Source: Diorhabda sublineata (lineage: Eukaryota > Arthropoda > Insecta > Coleoptera > Chrysomelidae). Taken from it: 64,000 nt of DNA. The notes below the pieces were generated by a model, which was given only the letters and a program-made list of their open reading frames with translations, searched no databases and was not told the origin of the DNA. A program made the translations under genes and the position numbers. The DNA lies in assembly GCF_026230105.1 (NCBI RefSeq), contig NC_079477.1, positions 12,963,001 to 13,027,000 of the forward strand, in the 5' to 3' direction. The number at the start of each line of letters is the position of its first letter. The stretch's first letter is position 1. Shown here one piece after another: positions 13,300 to 24,470 of this stretch.

Positions 13300-14208
13300 A
13301 ATAAAACGGCAAAATGATTTGCTAAGATAGAAAAGAAACATAAATAAAAGTGGTTACATAATGCTAATAAATAATTAACTGATTGTCCGCAATTTTTTGT
13401 AGTACCTGCACAATGGAGGTCATCTAAAAATCAGGATAAGGACAAAAGAATACAAGAGAATGAAACATAGACATATTTCTGTGCCTCAAGATTGCTGCAT
13501 AACTATTTTAATTATATCGTCGTAAAATTTTCACTAATAATCTAATAGAATATATTTCTAAATAATAGTACTCGACCGTGCAAATTTGTGCTTGTATAGT
13601 CTTTTTCAGTACTGTCAAAATATAAGTGTTTCATATTCATACCTAATTTGAAACTCGAATTTTCCATTCATCAAGCTAGTAAAAAAATATAGAAAACTAG
13701 AGCTTAGCGAAAGTATAATAGAAAAAAATGCAAGCAAAATAGTTCTGAAATCGCTCTTTCAAAAGTAGAAATACTCAATTTGAATGCTTGCATAATTATT
13801 GAAGAGATTTCCCAATAATCTTGAGATGTGCTATATCTAGAAAATTAAGAATTATAGAGATCATACTGATACAATACTCAATTATGAAAAAAAAGTTTAT
13901 CACGTGAAGTAGTATATACTTGGAAGAATATCGATTTCAAAATAGCATTTTGAATTGTAGATGAAGTGAAAGGTGATAAAAAAGTGTCTAGAAGATATAT
14001 GGCACGAAGAAGGAATGGTGATTGAGAACAATGTTTCAAACCAATTCATATAGATACATATCTACACTGTTCATAAATTTGCATATCATTCCTTGTAGAA
14101 AACCGAAAACAATGCTTTGAAAAAATAAAGTTCAATTAACAGTATATGTACATTATTGTTTATAAATTTTTACTGACTATTTACAATTAGAAATTTCATA
14201 TTTTTTAT
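13300..14208. other. Dfd intron sequence next to the donor, nothing recognised
   Basis: AT-rich DNA with no recognisable coding, RNA or repeat content. As the donor-proximal part of a Hox intron it could hold regulatory sites, but none can be named with confidence. Confidence 0.45.
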
Positions 14209-14210
14209 TT

Positions 14211-14220
14211 ACTTACAAGC
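14211..14220 (-). other. Dfd: Splice donor of Dfd exon 1
   Basis: The minus strand reads GCTT|GTAAGT, a full consensus donor. The exon ends at 14,217 and the intron starts at 14,216. One base of a split codon (T) is left in the exon after Ala. If translation ran on it would stop after two codons, which fits an exon end. The position just after the hexapeptide matches the conserved hexapeptide/homeobox exon split of insect Hox genes. Confidence 0.88.
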
Positions 14221-14934
14221 TCCAGCGACATGAACCTTTTTCATCCAGGGATATATCGGTCTATCACCGTCTCCGTCGTCGTCCTCTTCCTCGTCATTAT
14301 TTGTCGAACTGCCCTGATCGTCAATATCGTCAGGTTCGTCAGACACATTATCCTCTAATCTTAGTCCTAATTCCTGCAATGAATGTCCAGGGGGAGAACC
14401 CCTTGATTCTTGTCCATGTCCTACCGATGCAGGACTGCACACACTAGAGTTCACATCACTGGGTTGCGTAACATTTGTCGTAATGTCCGAAATATTTTGT
14501 AAAATGTTCGTGGAATTCGGGGGTTGATTGAGACTATTTGGTATTGATCCACAATTAACGAGATTTTGTTGAGTTTCGTGTAGTTGTATGGGCGGTCGAA
14601 TTTGATGGGAATGTATAGGTGGCGCATGATGTAATTGATGATGATAATAGTTACCATAAGTACCGTATCCAGCGCCAGATAAGGGCATTCCGCTCGATCC
14701 GTAAGATGTAGCTTGATGATGGTTGTGATACCCATATTGCAGATGATGCTGAGGCTGATTTAAATGATGGTTACCAAAAAAATTATCCGTAGGTGAAGGT
14801 ATGTAACTATTCTGACTGTATTCTTCACTTGGTGGAAATTTAGGATCAACTACAACACCACCAGATATATGCTGGGCTTGTTGATAACTCGACGGTAAAG
14901 CTCCAGAAACGGGGTTCATTAAAAACGAACTCAT
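14217..14934 (-). CDS. Dfd: Deformed homeotic protein, first coding exon (partial)
   Basis: Dfd is the Hox transcription factor that patterns mandibular and maxillary head segments; it binds DNA together with Extradenticle/Homothorax. This exon encodes about 239 residues of the N-terminal half. Counting from MSSFLM, it has DPKFPP near residues 30-35, a region rich in His, Gln, Tyr and Gly at about 50-105, a Pro/Asn/Gln-rich middle, an acidic run near 210-224 (DEEEDDDGDGD) and the hexapeptide YPWM at 228-231 with KKVHVAG after it. The KKVHVAG extension separates Dfd from Scr (KRVHLG type). The start MSSFLM at 14,934 matches the conserved Dfd N-terminus; an in-frame ATG six bases upstream (14,940) would add Met-Ile. 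The homeobox exon lies beyond the left edge. No stop or frameshift breaks the exon, so it looks functional. Confidence 0.93.
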
Positions 14935-15220
14935 GATCATTAATTTTTCTGAAGCTCTACGGTAAAATCTCTATAAGTTTCGCCAGAGTTTACGGTGGGG
15001 ACTTATAACGTACTAGGTATTACATTGGAGTTCTTTTTTCCAATCCCCTACTATATGTTTGTCTCTCTTACACCGAGCACTGTTAACGCCCACAGAGAAG
15101 AATTAACTAACCACGTGACGAACGGAAGGCCAATAGCAGTTCGTGACGTCACTCTTCATGATGGATGACGGCTGGCTGGCGCCTGAGTGGGAAAGGCCCC
15201 AACACGCGGGAGTTACTAAC
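14935..15220 (-). promoter_or_regulatory. Dfd: Dfd leader and candidate promoter region
   Basis: Directly upstream of the Dfd start, base composition becomes clearly GC-richer than the surroundings between about 15,070 and 15,220. This block contains an E-box CACGTG (15,112-15,117), a CCAAT box reading CCAAT on the plus strand (15,130-15,134), and a perfect CRE-type palindrome TGACGTCA (15,144-15,151). No convincing TATA box was seen at a suitable distance, so a TATA-less promoter is likely. The transcription start cannot be fixed from sequence alone; that this block drives Dfd is inferred from position and composition. Confidence 0.5.
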
Positions 15221-16126
15221 AATGTTTTATGTTTTATACACTTTGCTGTTTACAAGTCTTTAAACAATAAATTTAATATTAAATATATACATTAAATTAA
15301 AAATGTTTTTATCTGTAACCACATTAAATTTTACATACGTGTCGACACAAAATTTTACTTTACTGGTACTGGAAATTAATGTTTAACAAAATATTCACCT
15401 TAACGTTAATTATATTGCCGCACACAACTAAGTATATGAAATGACAATGAAACTCCGTTTTATGCAATAGTTCTCAGTAACCGCTCTGGTCGAGTGTTTC
15501 AATTGAACTGAAGTAGAGGTAGAGATATAAAGAAGGATTGGATTAGGAAACACTTAACTCCTCCCACTTTATTTTGTTGGCACTTATCGAGGCAGTTTTA
15601 CCTTTCTCTTACACAGCGGCCTTCTTTTTGATCTCGTGGGAGAAACAGAGAACGAAAAAATGCTCTTTACTTCTTTTCCGATGTAAGTCTCTCGGGAGTT
15701 TTTGATCTTTTGATGAAAAAGTAGCCGATGTATAGGTAAGGATTAATTGAAAAGAAAAAGAGTTATTGAAGAAGTGAATGTATCTGTCGTTGAAGTAGAT
15801 TTTTAGATGGTTTTAACGAGAACAGATAACGAAAATAGTGCATCAAATCAATTTTTAATCACAAAAAAATAATATTACGTCGTGATAATACCAATTATAT
15901 AATAATTTGTACTTCAAGGAAATCTTGAGTATTTCATACGAGACTAGAACTAAATAAATTGAATAACATTCGATTTCGACTAGTTTCAGTGTATCTTCTT
16001 GTTGAGAATCGTTCTTATAAGTTATAAAATAGTATTAACTGGAATTGACTTCAGCATGGTTTATTACTTACTATTTGCTTTTGATTATTTCCCACTGTTT
16101 CCTCCCTCTAGATTTCTGCAAAATCA
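15221..16126. other. Upstream flank of Dfd, nothing recognised
   Basis: AT-rich sequence with no open frame of note. A slightly GC-richer part lies at about 15,480-15,720. It is a plausible location for proximal Dfd control elements, but no motif cluster can be named with confidence. Confidence 0.45.
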
Positions 16127-16450
16127 TACATTAATCGTTTGATTCTTCTCACCAAACTGATCAACTTGCTGTTTAAAAAAAAATTTGTCCATTTAGGTAC
16201 ATTGTCGTTTTGTATATTTTGTACATGATGATGGCACGACCATTATTCATATCTGCTATCTGTTAATTTCTTTTTCGACACAATTTTTCTTCCAAATGTA
16301 AAACTTCGTAAATACCTCTTCGTAAGGTCCTGAAATAATGAATTAAGAACTCTTTGTAGGAATATACTCGTTTCAAATCTCTTCCACATTTTAGCAATGT
16401 CCAAAAATTTTTCAAATGTGGTAGGTAAATACATTTTTATGATGCGAAAT

Positions 16451-16452
<2 letters not shown>

Positions 16453-16489
<37 letters not shown>
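16453..16489. repeat. (TA)n microsatellite
   Basis: About 18 TA units sit directly at the left end of the inner transposon. A few TA units remain on its right side (TATATATA from 17,853), consistent with insertion into a TA run at the loop of the outer palindrome. Confidence 0.95.
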
Positions 16490-16492
<3 letters not shown>

Positions 16493-17852
16493 GGTGATTC
16501 TAGATTCTAGACCTTAAAATATGACGATTCTGCTAAACATGCCTTATGCAAATATTGCTAGTTTCCGAGATACAGGGTGTTCAAAGTTTAAATTTTGATT
16601 TAGTTACTAGTTACACTTGTTTGTGTTAATTGAATCAAAGTAAACTTTTTTTTTGGCTAAACTTACAACTAAAATAATAAAAAAATATTAAAAAGCGTTA
16701 AATTCCACAAAAAAAAGATACTCTCCTTCTATTCGTGTAACTCAATCGGTTATCAAGTTATTTGCTTCTAAAAAGTTGAATTTTTTCATAAAAAAATTTT
16801 ATTATTCCTTAAATATGTAACAATAACAAATTTGTAAACAAAAATTAAAAACTTCGAAGCAAATGCTCAAAATAGCCACCATTTACTTCAATACACTTTA
16901 TGATCGGCTTTCGTAAAGATCTCTTAATATCAAATAATACTTGTCTATTATTTTTAATCACATTCACGGCTTCTTCTATTTTCCGTCGCAGTTGTGGAAG
17001 AGAAGTAGTTTTTTCTTTGTAAACTAATGCCTTCATTTGCGACTAAATTGAAAAATCCGAAGGACCTAAATCAGGGCCTCTTGGTGGACAAGCAAACTCA
17101 CATCCACGACCAATCCATCGATGCGGAAACTGTTCGCTTAAGTATTGACGAACTTGTTCTTGAAGAAAATATTAACAAAGAGGTCCATTTAAATTGATTG
17201 GCAAAAGGACCTATTAAATACCCACATATTACAGCACACCAAATGTTAAACTTAAACTCGTGCTGAAAATGTGTTTCCCTCATAGCATGTGGATTTTCAG
17301 AATCCCACAAATGATTATTTTTATAATTAAATATACCTCGTCTGGTAAATGTTGCCTCATCGGTAAAAAGAATTGTATCCTGAAAATCTGGGTAGATATT
17401 TTGTTTATCTTGCAAAAAATGGGCAAATTGTAGACGCTTTTAGAAGCAAATAACTCGATAATCGATTGAGTTGAACGAATCAAAGAAGAGTAACTTTCTT
17501 TGTGGAGTTTAACGCTTTTTAATATTTTTTATTATTTTAGATGTAAGTTTAGCCCAAAAAAAGTTTACTTTCATTTAATTAACACAAACAAGTGTAACTA
17601 GCGCCCTCTATTAGCAATTTCAAATTGGAGTGCAAATTATGATTCCTCATGTCAAAAAATGTAAAATTGCCAATTTTCAAAGAGAAATTGTGGAAACATA
17701 AAAAATTATTGCCAAAATCAAAATTTAAACTTTGAAAACCCCGTATCTCGGAAACTAGCAATATTTGCATACGGCATGTTGAGCAGATTCATCATATTTT
17801 GAGGTTTAGAATCTACAGTTCAGAGATTGGACATTCTTAATGAATCACCCTG
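16490..17852 (-). mobile_element. Tc1/mariner (IS630-type) element with long terminal inverted repeats
   Basis: The ends are CAGGGTGATTC at 16,490 and its inverted counterpart GAATCACCCTG ending at 17,852, flanked by TA. The inverted repeats extend roughly 290 bases inward on the left and, with an extra segment, about 400 bases on the right; for example ACACTTGTTTGTGTTAATT on the left matches its complement on the right. Between them lies a deleted transposase on the minus strand. Total length is about 1.36 kb, shorter than expected for a full copy. It is inserted in the TA-rich centre of the palindromic element 16,127-18,191. Confidence 0.85.
16845..17415 (-). pseudogene. Transposase pseudogene of the 16.5-17.9 kb element
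   Basis: The minus strand encodes ILFTDEATFTRRGIFNYKNN (first catalytic Asp with its Glu partner), then LWDSENPH, FKFNIWCAVICG and IGPF. In another frame follow EQVRQYLSEQFPHRWIGRG, PPRGPDLGPSDF (third catalytic region) and finally CIEVNGGYFEHLL at the C-terminus. The second catalytic Asp block (family form QQDG-PPH) and the N-terminal helix-turn-helix part are missing, and the two halves are in different frames. It is an internally deleted, non-functional copy. Motif order is diagnostic for the IS630/Tc1/mariner superfamily. Confidence 0.8.
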
Positions 17853-18191
17853 TATATATAATAATTTCGCATCAAAAAAATGTATTTACCTACTACATTT
17901 GAAAAATTTTTGGACATTGCTAAAATGTGGAAGAGATTTGAAACGAGTATATTCCTACAAAATATGAGTTCTTAATTCATTATTTCAGGACCTTACGAAG
18001 AGGTATTTACGAAATTTTACATTTGGAAGAAAAATTGTGTCGAAAGAGAAATTAACAGATAGCAGATATAAACAATGATCGCGCCATCATCATGTACAAA
18101 ATAAACAAAACGACAATGTACCTAAATGGACAAAAATTTTTTTTTAAACAGTTAGTTTATCGACTTGGTAAGAAGAATCAATCATCCTGTA

Positions 18192-18590
18192 TATATGACA
18201 ACCGCACTCAGGGTGGAATGGCAAAACATGATATTACATGGATTTTCATTGACTGTGATACTGAATGAATCTTTCTAAATTGTAATATGCGTGTTCCATA
18301 TTTATTTTCTTCCAAACTTAAACATATACCATACTTACGTCAATAAAATAGTAATAAAAGTGTTTATATAATAGATAATAACCTTATTTATTTTTTAACA
18401 AAACATCAATTATTGAAATATTTGACGGTTTAAAATCCATTTGATGAACCAGGAACTTTAGTGACAACTTCAATTCTTTCTCTTGAGTTTTGTAATGGCT
18501 TATCACTATTTGCTTGGCAGTAGTTAGTAATAATTGAACTTGAAACCTCAAGATTAAATGTAGGGTTTCATTAATTCATAAGTATATGCG
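18192..18590. other. AT-rich gap, nothing recognised
   Basis: A stretch between the palindromic element and the next transposase fragment. No coding or repeat structure was identified. Confidence 0.4.
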
Positions 18591-18599
18591 CATTTCTCA

Positions 18600-19030
18600 A
18601 TAACTTTTCGGAATTGTCCAAAAACTGATCCTCGAGTAATTGATCAAACTCCGCTATTAATTCTAACTCTTAAGAAACATCTTTTGGAATGTGATCTTGA
18701 TAAACTATTTTTTCTACTCTTCCACTCTTCCAGTCATTATTGGTTTGGCGATCTAGCAGGCGATCTAGTACGTCCATTCTCCCAAATAATCTTTTACCTA
18801 ACTGATCATTCAGCCAATCAACAATCTTTTGTGTAGAATGCGCATGGCAGTCGTCATACTGAAAGAAATGAGTCTCTCTAATATTCAAAAGAAGATCGTC
18901 AATAAATATTCGTCAGGATTTGAAGTAAGCTGATTCAACATGCATTTGATAAAACAAGGTCCCTTGATTCTGAGCCCTCATGACACGGTACACTATACAT
19001 TCACTTTTTTGAAATAATTCCTCCAATATC
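18600..19030 (-). mobile_element. Degenerate Tc1/mariner transposase, second catalytic region
   Basis: The minus strand reads FFQYDDCHAHSTQK followed by IVDWLNDQLGKRLFGR, which fits the second-Asp block of IS630-type transposases (pattern FQ-DG-PAHS----V--WL-------W-GR). The third-Asp block (SPDLTP) is missing or scrambled, and further down VYQDHIPKDV resembles the segment following it. Stops interrupt the frame. Terminal repeats were not identified, and the lineage cannot be tied firmly to the other copies. Confidence 0.6.
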
Positions 19031-21420
19031 AATAGTTCTGCAAAATGGAACACCGTTTATGGAAAGAGTCAGAAAAATATTAAGTAAGTATTAATTCATG
19101 AAATTTTTTTTTCTGAAAATAGCTCCCCAAAAGACCTTCTTCTAAAGTGTAACAAATTTAGACTCTGTACGGATATAGTCTGTTTGGTATAAATTTTCTT
19201 CAAATATGTTTCATTTATGTTTGTTTCTGATAAAATTCCCAAGTCATATTATGGTATCTGCATATATATATAATGTAAAGCACCTAACGTACCTGCATCT
19301 GTTTCATCATAATAATTTGTTTGTTTCTTCTTATAATGAATGGTCACTTCTGGAAAAAATATCTTCATCAAACACCAAGAAGTGCTTTGTTTGTTGAAGT
19401 ATTTGAATACCTTTCATTGAACTAAGCATTTAGCTACATTCATTGATCTTTCCCGTTTTAATACTAAGTATTTAATTTTGAAGTTTGTTATAGGGAGTCA
19501 CTTTACTTATCTGAGGACACAATATATGTCACTAAGTAAATTGTTTTAATAAAAAGCAATCAATACAAACGTGTATAAATCTTATTTTTTTATAAGTATA
19601 GATTGACATTATAATGTTTTGTAGACAAAAACTAAATAAAAACTAATAATATGCGAAACTATTCTAAATAATAAACGACGTTAGGACATTTTTTCTTAAT
19701 AATAAATCAATCAAACAATATAACATACATTAGAAATTTTCAAAGATGATAATATAGAGAATAGCACTTTTCACTTGAAAATCCAATGAATGAGCTTGGT
19801 GTTTGTTATATGTAATAAACGACCAGGAGCTCATTTATTTATAATTATTTTTGAATGGTAAATATTTTATTTCCTTATAGTCTAGCCCCGAAATAAACTA
19901 TTGTATTTGATGCTTCAGTTTCTAATAGGATAATACACAATCTTCATATTAGATTACTCGTTTTTTCTGTTCCATTATCAAAATTTACATGTTTACGCTT
20001 TCATATCTGTAAATACTACAATTCATATTTGATCAGCATAATATTCTTAAATTCAACGGCAAAATGATCCATTCCCACACACAAGCAATCAATAGTGATA
20101 ATTTAAACAAAATAGTAAATTCTACTGGAGGAATTATTTCGTAAATTGTTAATTAAGCTACATTATGTTAATAAACTTTGAAACTGTGTTTGGATAGAAT
20201 AATGTAAACTGAAATTTTTTTTCATTCATAGTTCGCATAGTAATTAATATTATAGATATGGTTCATTTCCAAATTTATGCTAAGAAGGATAGTTTCAAAA
20301 TTCATGGAAAAGATTCGTGATCTCTGGAAATTAGTTTATACAATTGAGCTTGATGTATTTTCATAATGTTAGTTAAGCTGAAAGAGGGTTTACACCGTCT
20401 TTATTTTACAAAGAATGCTTGCACTCTAATTAGTAACGCGATTAAGAAATATAATTTTCTGTTACCGTATTAATAAGTAACACCTGAAAATTATATATCG
20501 AATTGGGGTTCTTAGGTTATGAGAAAAGAGCTAATTATAATAATAGTTGATGTATTATTTCTGAAATAAAAACCCAAATTTGGCTCATATGAGAACAGTG
20601 GGTTACAAGTTACAAAGTTTGAATGAGTCTAAAAGGAAAGTGGATGACATTGTCATTGACATTATCATTTCAATGAAACAAATAAAAGAGTACTTGATAC
20701 AATATCTTTTAGAAGCTTCTGAATGACGTTAGCGACACCAAAATCATCCAGTTCAATCATCCAATCAAGCCAGCAGAATTAGGCTAAATTAACACATCAA
20801 ATTCTGCAAATCTGCCCTGTGATTTTTGTGAAATTACCATTTTTCTGCTAAATATAAGATGGCTAAAACTACTGATCAGCTCAAATTATAATACAACTTC
20901 AATTTTCTTACACAGTTGAAAAATTTATCATATTGAGGTGTACCTGATGCTTCTTTGAATATAAATATCTCTTTGATGGTAATTATAATTTTTATTTTTC
21001 AATAAAAATGTTTGACGATGTATAAAAGATGTAATTTGAGCTACCATAGTAACATTGGATGGATGTTACTAGTTAGGCCGTTTACATTTAAGTCCATTGC
21101 TTGAAATAAATCGAAAAAGTTTTTAGTTTAGGGTAAGGGTAGATTTTAAAGTCAAATATAAAACTGAAATCCCTCATAACAATATCATCATACCTAAAAC
21201 ATAATAATTTGTTTGAAAAAGGTTATTGTGTTTGGTATATTTACTAAATTGTTTCGGCTTAAAACTTGGAACTACTACAGAAGTTTTCAACGGTGTGTGA
21301 TCTGTTTTCGTTTATGTCGATCCCTGATCTAGAACATCTGTCCAGAGTTACTTTGGACTCATTTAGAGTTCCTCTATACATAAATAACGTAAATAAGTTA
21401 TGACATGCTTCGATTAGAAG
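19031..21420. other. AT-rich upstream sequence, nothing recognised
   Basis: About 2.4 kb without an open frame or inverted repeat that I could identify. An unassigned plus-strand frame of 63 residues at 19,206-19,397 shows no family features. Confidence 0.45.
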
Positions 21421-21429
21421 TACGAGGGA

Positions 21430-21970
21430 TGACTAAAAAGTTTCATTCCTAATAAGAAAGGAAAAAGACCTCTTCTCTCATTAATCATATACATTCATTC
21501 AATAAAGTCCTGGTATTCTAGGTAATTAGTCTAATGACTATACCCAAAAAACTGTCGCTATCATGTATCCGGCTGATAAATCCGCCATTTCCTCTTTCGA
21601 AACAGGATCGCTGTTACAATTGACTGATTTTTTATCTGTCTGTTCCATGAATGTAGTGATTCGTACAGGTTTAATAGCTAGTGATAAATCCCTGCAAAAA
21701 ACTGACTTATTTTGCCCAAACGGCGTCAATAAGGCCTGGAAAATTTTCATTCGTATGTGCTTTTGGCCCAAACTTATCCAAAATTGTCCAGTACCATTTG
21801 GTACACTTTTCCGATGATATTGCTGGTTATCGCAGTTTTAGGCCATCCCGAATGCTCGTCGTGAGTCAAGCTGACACGGTAACGACTGAATTCAGCTTGA
21901 ATTTTCCCATTTTCGAAAAATCTTCTCAACTACTCAATTACACAATTGTTAAACAGAAACTAAGCCTCTA
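21430..21970 (-). mobile_element. Degenerate mariner transposase (DD34D type), N-terminal half
   Basis: On the minus strand, near 21,880-21,800, there is a match to the linker after the mariner helix-turn-helix (HDEHSGWPKTAITSNIIGKV, family form DDERSGRP-TATT). Downstream, EQTDKKSVNCNSDP and LSAGYMIATVFW (21,620-21,540) match the block E-K-QS and SAGKVMATVFWD that follows the first catalytic Asp. NYLEYQDFIE may be the remains of the IDYLE block. The first-Asp motif itself is not recognisable and the C-terminal half is absent. Stops and frameshifts show a long-dead copy. Confidence 0.5.
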
Positions 21971-24470
21971 AAATGGTTGAAATTATTGTGAGAATATTTT
22001 AACGTATGTACAAATAAGTATACTTCTCAGCTTATACTAACGTGTTTAGGTTAGAGTCGGAAGCTTCTTAGGCAACCCTCTTATACAGGGTATACCGTTA
22101 CTCCAACATAATCTATCACTATATGTTCATAAATATTGCCAGCTGACATTTCATCATTTCGTTTGGTTGGCATCTCCAAAAGTTGCATGTTATTTCTGAC
22201 AGACAGAGTTGGCGAAACATCAGGTAGTGATAGCTATTTTCGAGGATTCAACGACCTGATAGCGCAAGAAGTACTTATGCTGCCTTAATTCTACTAATGT
22301 ACGTCTGTCCACCATGCTGTGAAGTAATTTTCTAAATATATGCTTATTTTCCACAATACTAATCGTTCTTTTGTTGGTCGTTTTTGAGGCTACTTTTGGC
22401 TCAATCAATTTTCCATAGTTTTATATTCTTTCAAATCGTAGTTTCCATAATGATGTCAGAAGTACCTCATCAAAAGTTTTTTATGATCATCATAAGATTT
22501 GTTATTCTCTTGTTTTCAGTCAACAAAGCTAAATTTTAAAAAAATTATAGCAGCTTTGAAACTAATAAACGAAGATTATGTAGTGATTGTATTTTTTTTA
22601 GTCCTCTGTAACATACAAATTGACTTAATAGACAATAAGTACTTGCTATTTTAATTAAAGATGGCAATTGAGAAGTGTCCTCCACTGAAGATCTTCTTTT
22701 TACGCGCACTTAGAAAGTTTTTATGACAACATGGACTATAACTTAAACTTCTGTTCATGGCTCCATCTCCGACCGAAGACACTAGAAGGTCTCTTTCGAT
22801 GAATTGAGGCATGTACAACGGGGCGTTTACAATAGTTCAAAGGGCATTGCTCTAAAACCTTTGGAGAATTTCAATGTTGGAGTTACTACCAGTACCATAG
22901 AGCTGAATCTCATAGGTTCATATGGGTTTTGAAATTACCATATAGAAGAGCCAATTAGTGCTTTTCTTTGGATTTGAAACCGAGTTGTTTGTTAGGATAT
23001 GCTTTCTCCATGCTAATCTCCTATCTATACACATACCCAGATAATTTGTTCCATTTTCTTATTTTATTTTCATTTTATTTTATTATTTCTTATTTATTCA
23101 TTTAGAATTAAATTTCCACATGTTCATCCAGATTTGAATTTCACTTAAGCTCTCTTGTAAATTCTTCGATGCTGTTTAGTACACCTAAGTTGATTGGATG
23201 TCATCCCGTATGTTTATCTTGACATTTACAAAGAAATGTATATACTTCAAAAATGATTTTAATATCAAGCGAAAATGAAAAGTGAGTTTATTCTTGTATT
23301 TTGGACTTGAATTTGATAACTTTTGTAAAACGTAAATATACACACGGTATTTTTTTAAAGTTTTTTTCAGAGCAACAGTGCACCCTGAAAAGTTAACTTT
23401 ACTCTGTAAACACGCTGTTTAGTTTGCTGAAAAATACCGGAAAAAATATAATAGAATTTTCTATAAGTCAAACAACTAACTGCAAATTTTATTTTAAAGA
23501 ATCACCAGGAATAAGTTGAATCTTCTTTAATGATACATTAACCTATTGAATTTGTCAACATAGCCACCAATGTTGAGTTTTAGTAGCGTTAAACAATATC
23601 GATCTACTTCAAAGACAGTAAACATACAAAAAAACATGTCAGCTTCAATGACTATTATGAAACCTCTTACTACTCAAAGTAGGTAAATACAAATATAAAA
23701 CTAACATTATCGTATCGTAATTCTGGCTAAAAGTAACTATCAGAGGGTGATAATTTAGTTAATTATTTCCTTTCAAATCATGTACCAAGCCAATAAATGT
23801 TTTCAATACAACGAAATCAGAACGAGGCATAGATATACGTTATCAATATCTGTGATGTGCTACGTCAGTGGTGTCAGGAACCTTTCATAATTTCGCTCAC
23901 CTGCATGACTAAACACATTTCGTTGTGAAACATATACATTTCAGTTGCAAGAAAGTGACTTGCACGACTCTCTGGGGATCCATAACGTTTTTCAAGAGAA
24001 GTCTCTGTAGATCAATATCGACAGTAGGAGAAATTTTGCTTGGAAATATTTATTGTGGTTTGTTTGCGAATATATCTGATCGATCAAAAATGTCATAATA
24101 TTTTTTTTAACTTCTAAATCAATTATCAACAGTTTTCTGATGGATTCGCCTGTAAATGTGTTCAAATAGTTAAATATTGTGATTACTTACAAAAAAGAAC
24201 ATTGACAGATCAGTTTCCAAACTGAAGTGACTTTGTATTCTTGAGTATTTATCAATAGTTATATATTATTTTGGAGTCATTGTGTATGTATAAATTATAT
24301 GTACTTTGAATTTAGAGCTTGGTTATGAGTATCTATATATTTTTAAAATATGAATACCACTATAATACTTTTAGATAAAAGTGAAAAGCTATCTATAAAT
24401 ACAATATACATTATTACTGCAATTGATTGTTGGAAGTAAAAACTTCACAGAACGATAAAACACTACAATT
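21971..24470. other. Upstream sequence without recognised genes
   Basis: Contains a TACAGGGTAT motif near 22,084 that looks like a worn transposon end and a 62-residue minus-strand frame at 22,220-22,408 rich in basic residues without a family match. The rest is AT-rich with no visible structure. Confidence 0.4.

Larger units (their letters stand above)
1..14216 (-). other. Dfd: Dfd intron 1, 5' part (runs off the left edge)
   Basis: The intron begins with the donor GTAAGT directly after the hexapeptide exon and continues to the left edge of the window. Insect Dfd genes separate the hexapeptide exon from the homeobox exon, and no homeodomain frame is present on the minus strand here, so the intron is at least 14.2 kb. 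Within it are remnants of at least two transposase families and non-LTR retrotransposon tails, each listed separately. The length is inferred from the absence of the next exon. Confidence 0.75.
16127..18191. mobile_element. Long palindromic (foldback-type) element interrupted by a Tc1/mariner insertion
   Basis: Sequence at about 16,127-16,452 is repeated as an inverted copy at about 17,865-18,191, with many exact runs (for example GTAGGTAAATACATTTTT on the left against its complement on the right). The outer edge reads TTGATTCTTCT on both arms, and the right end is TACAGGAT when read inward. Between the arms lies a TA run and a complete-looking Tc1/mariner-type element. Simplest reading: a palindromic MITE or foldback element with a TA-rich centre received a TA-targeting transposon in its loop. 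The outer arms carry no recognised coding content. Confidence 0.8.

Noticed and set aside
14451..14735. 94-residue minus-strand frame overlapping Dfd
   Set aside because: It is a shadow of the Dfd exon in another frame; His/Ile-rich sequence results from the CAT/CAC-rich Dfd codons.
21538..21971. Open frames on both strands near 21.5-22.0 kb as a host gene
   Set aside because: The minus-strand reading shows mariner blocks (SAGYMIATVFW), so a host gene is unlikely.
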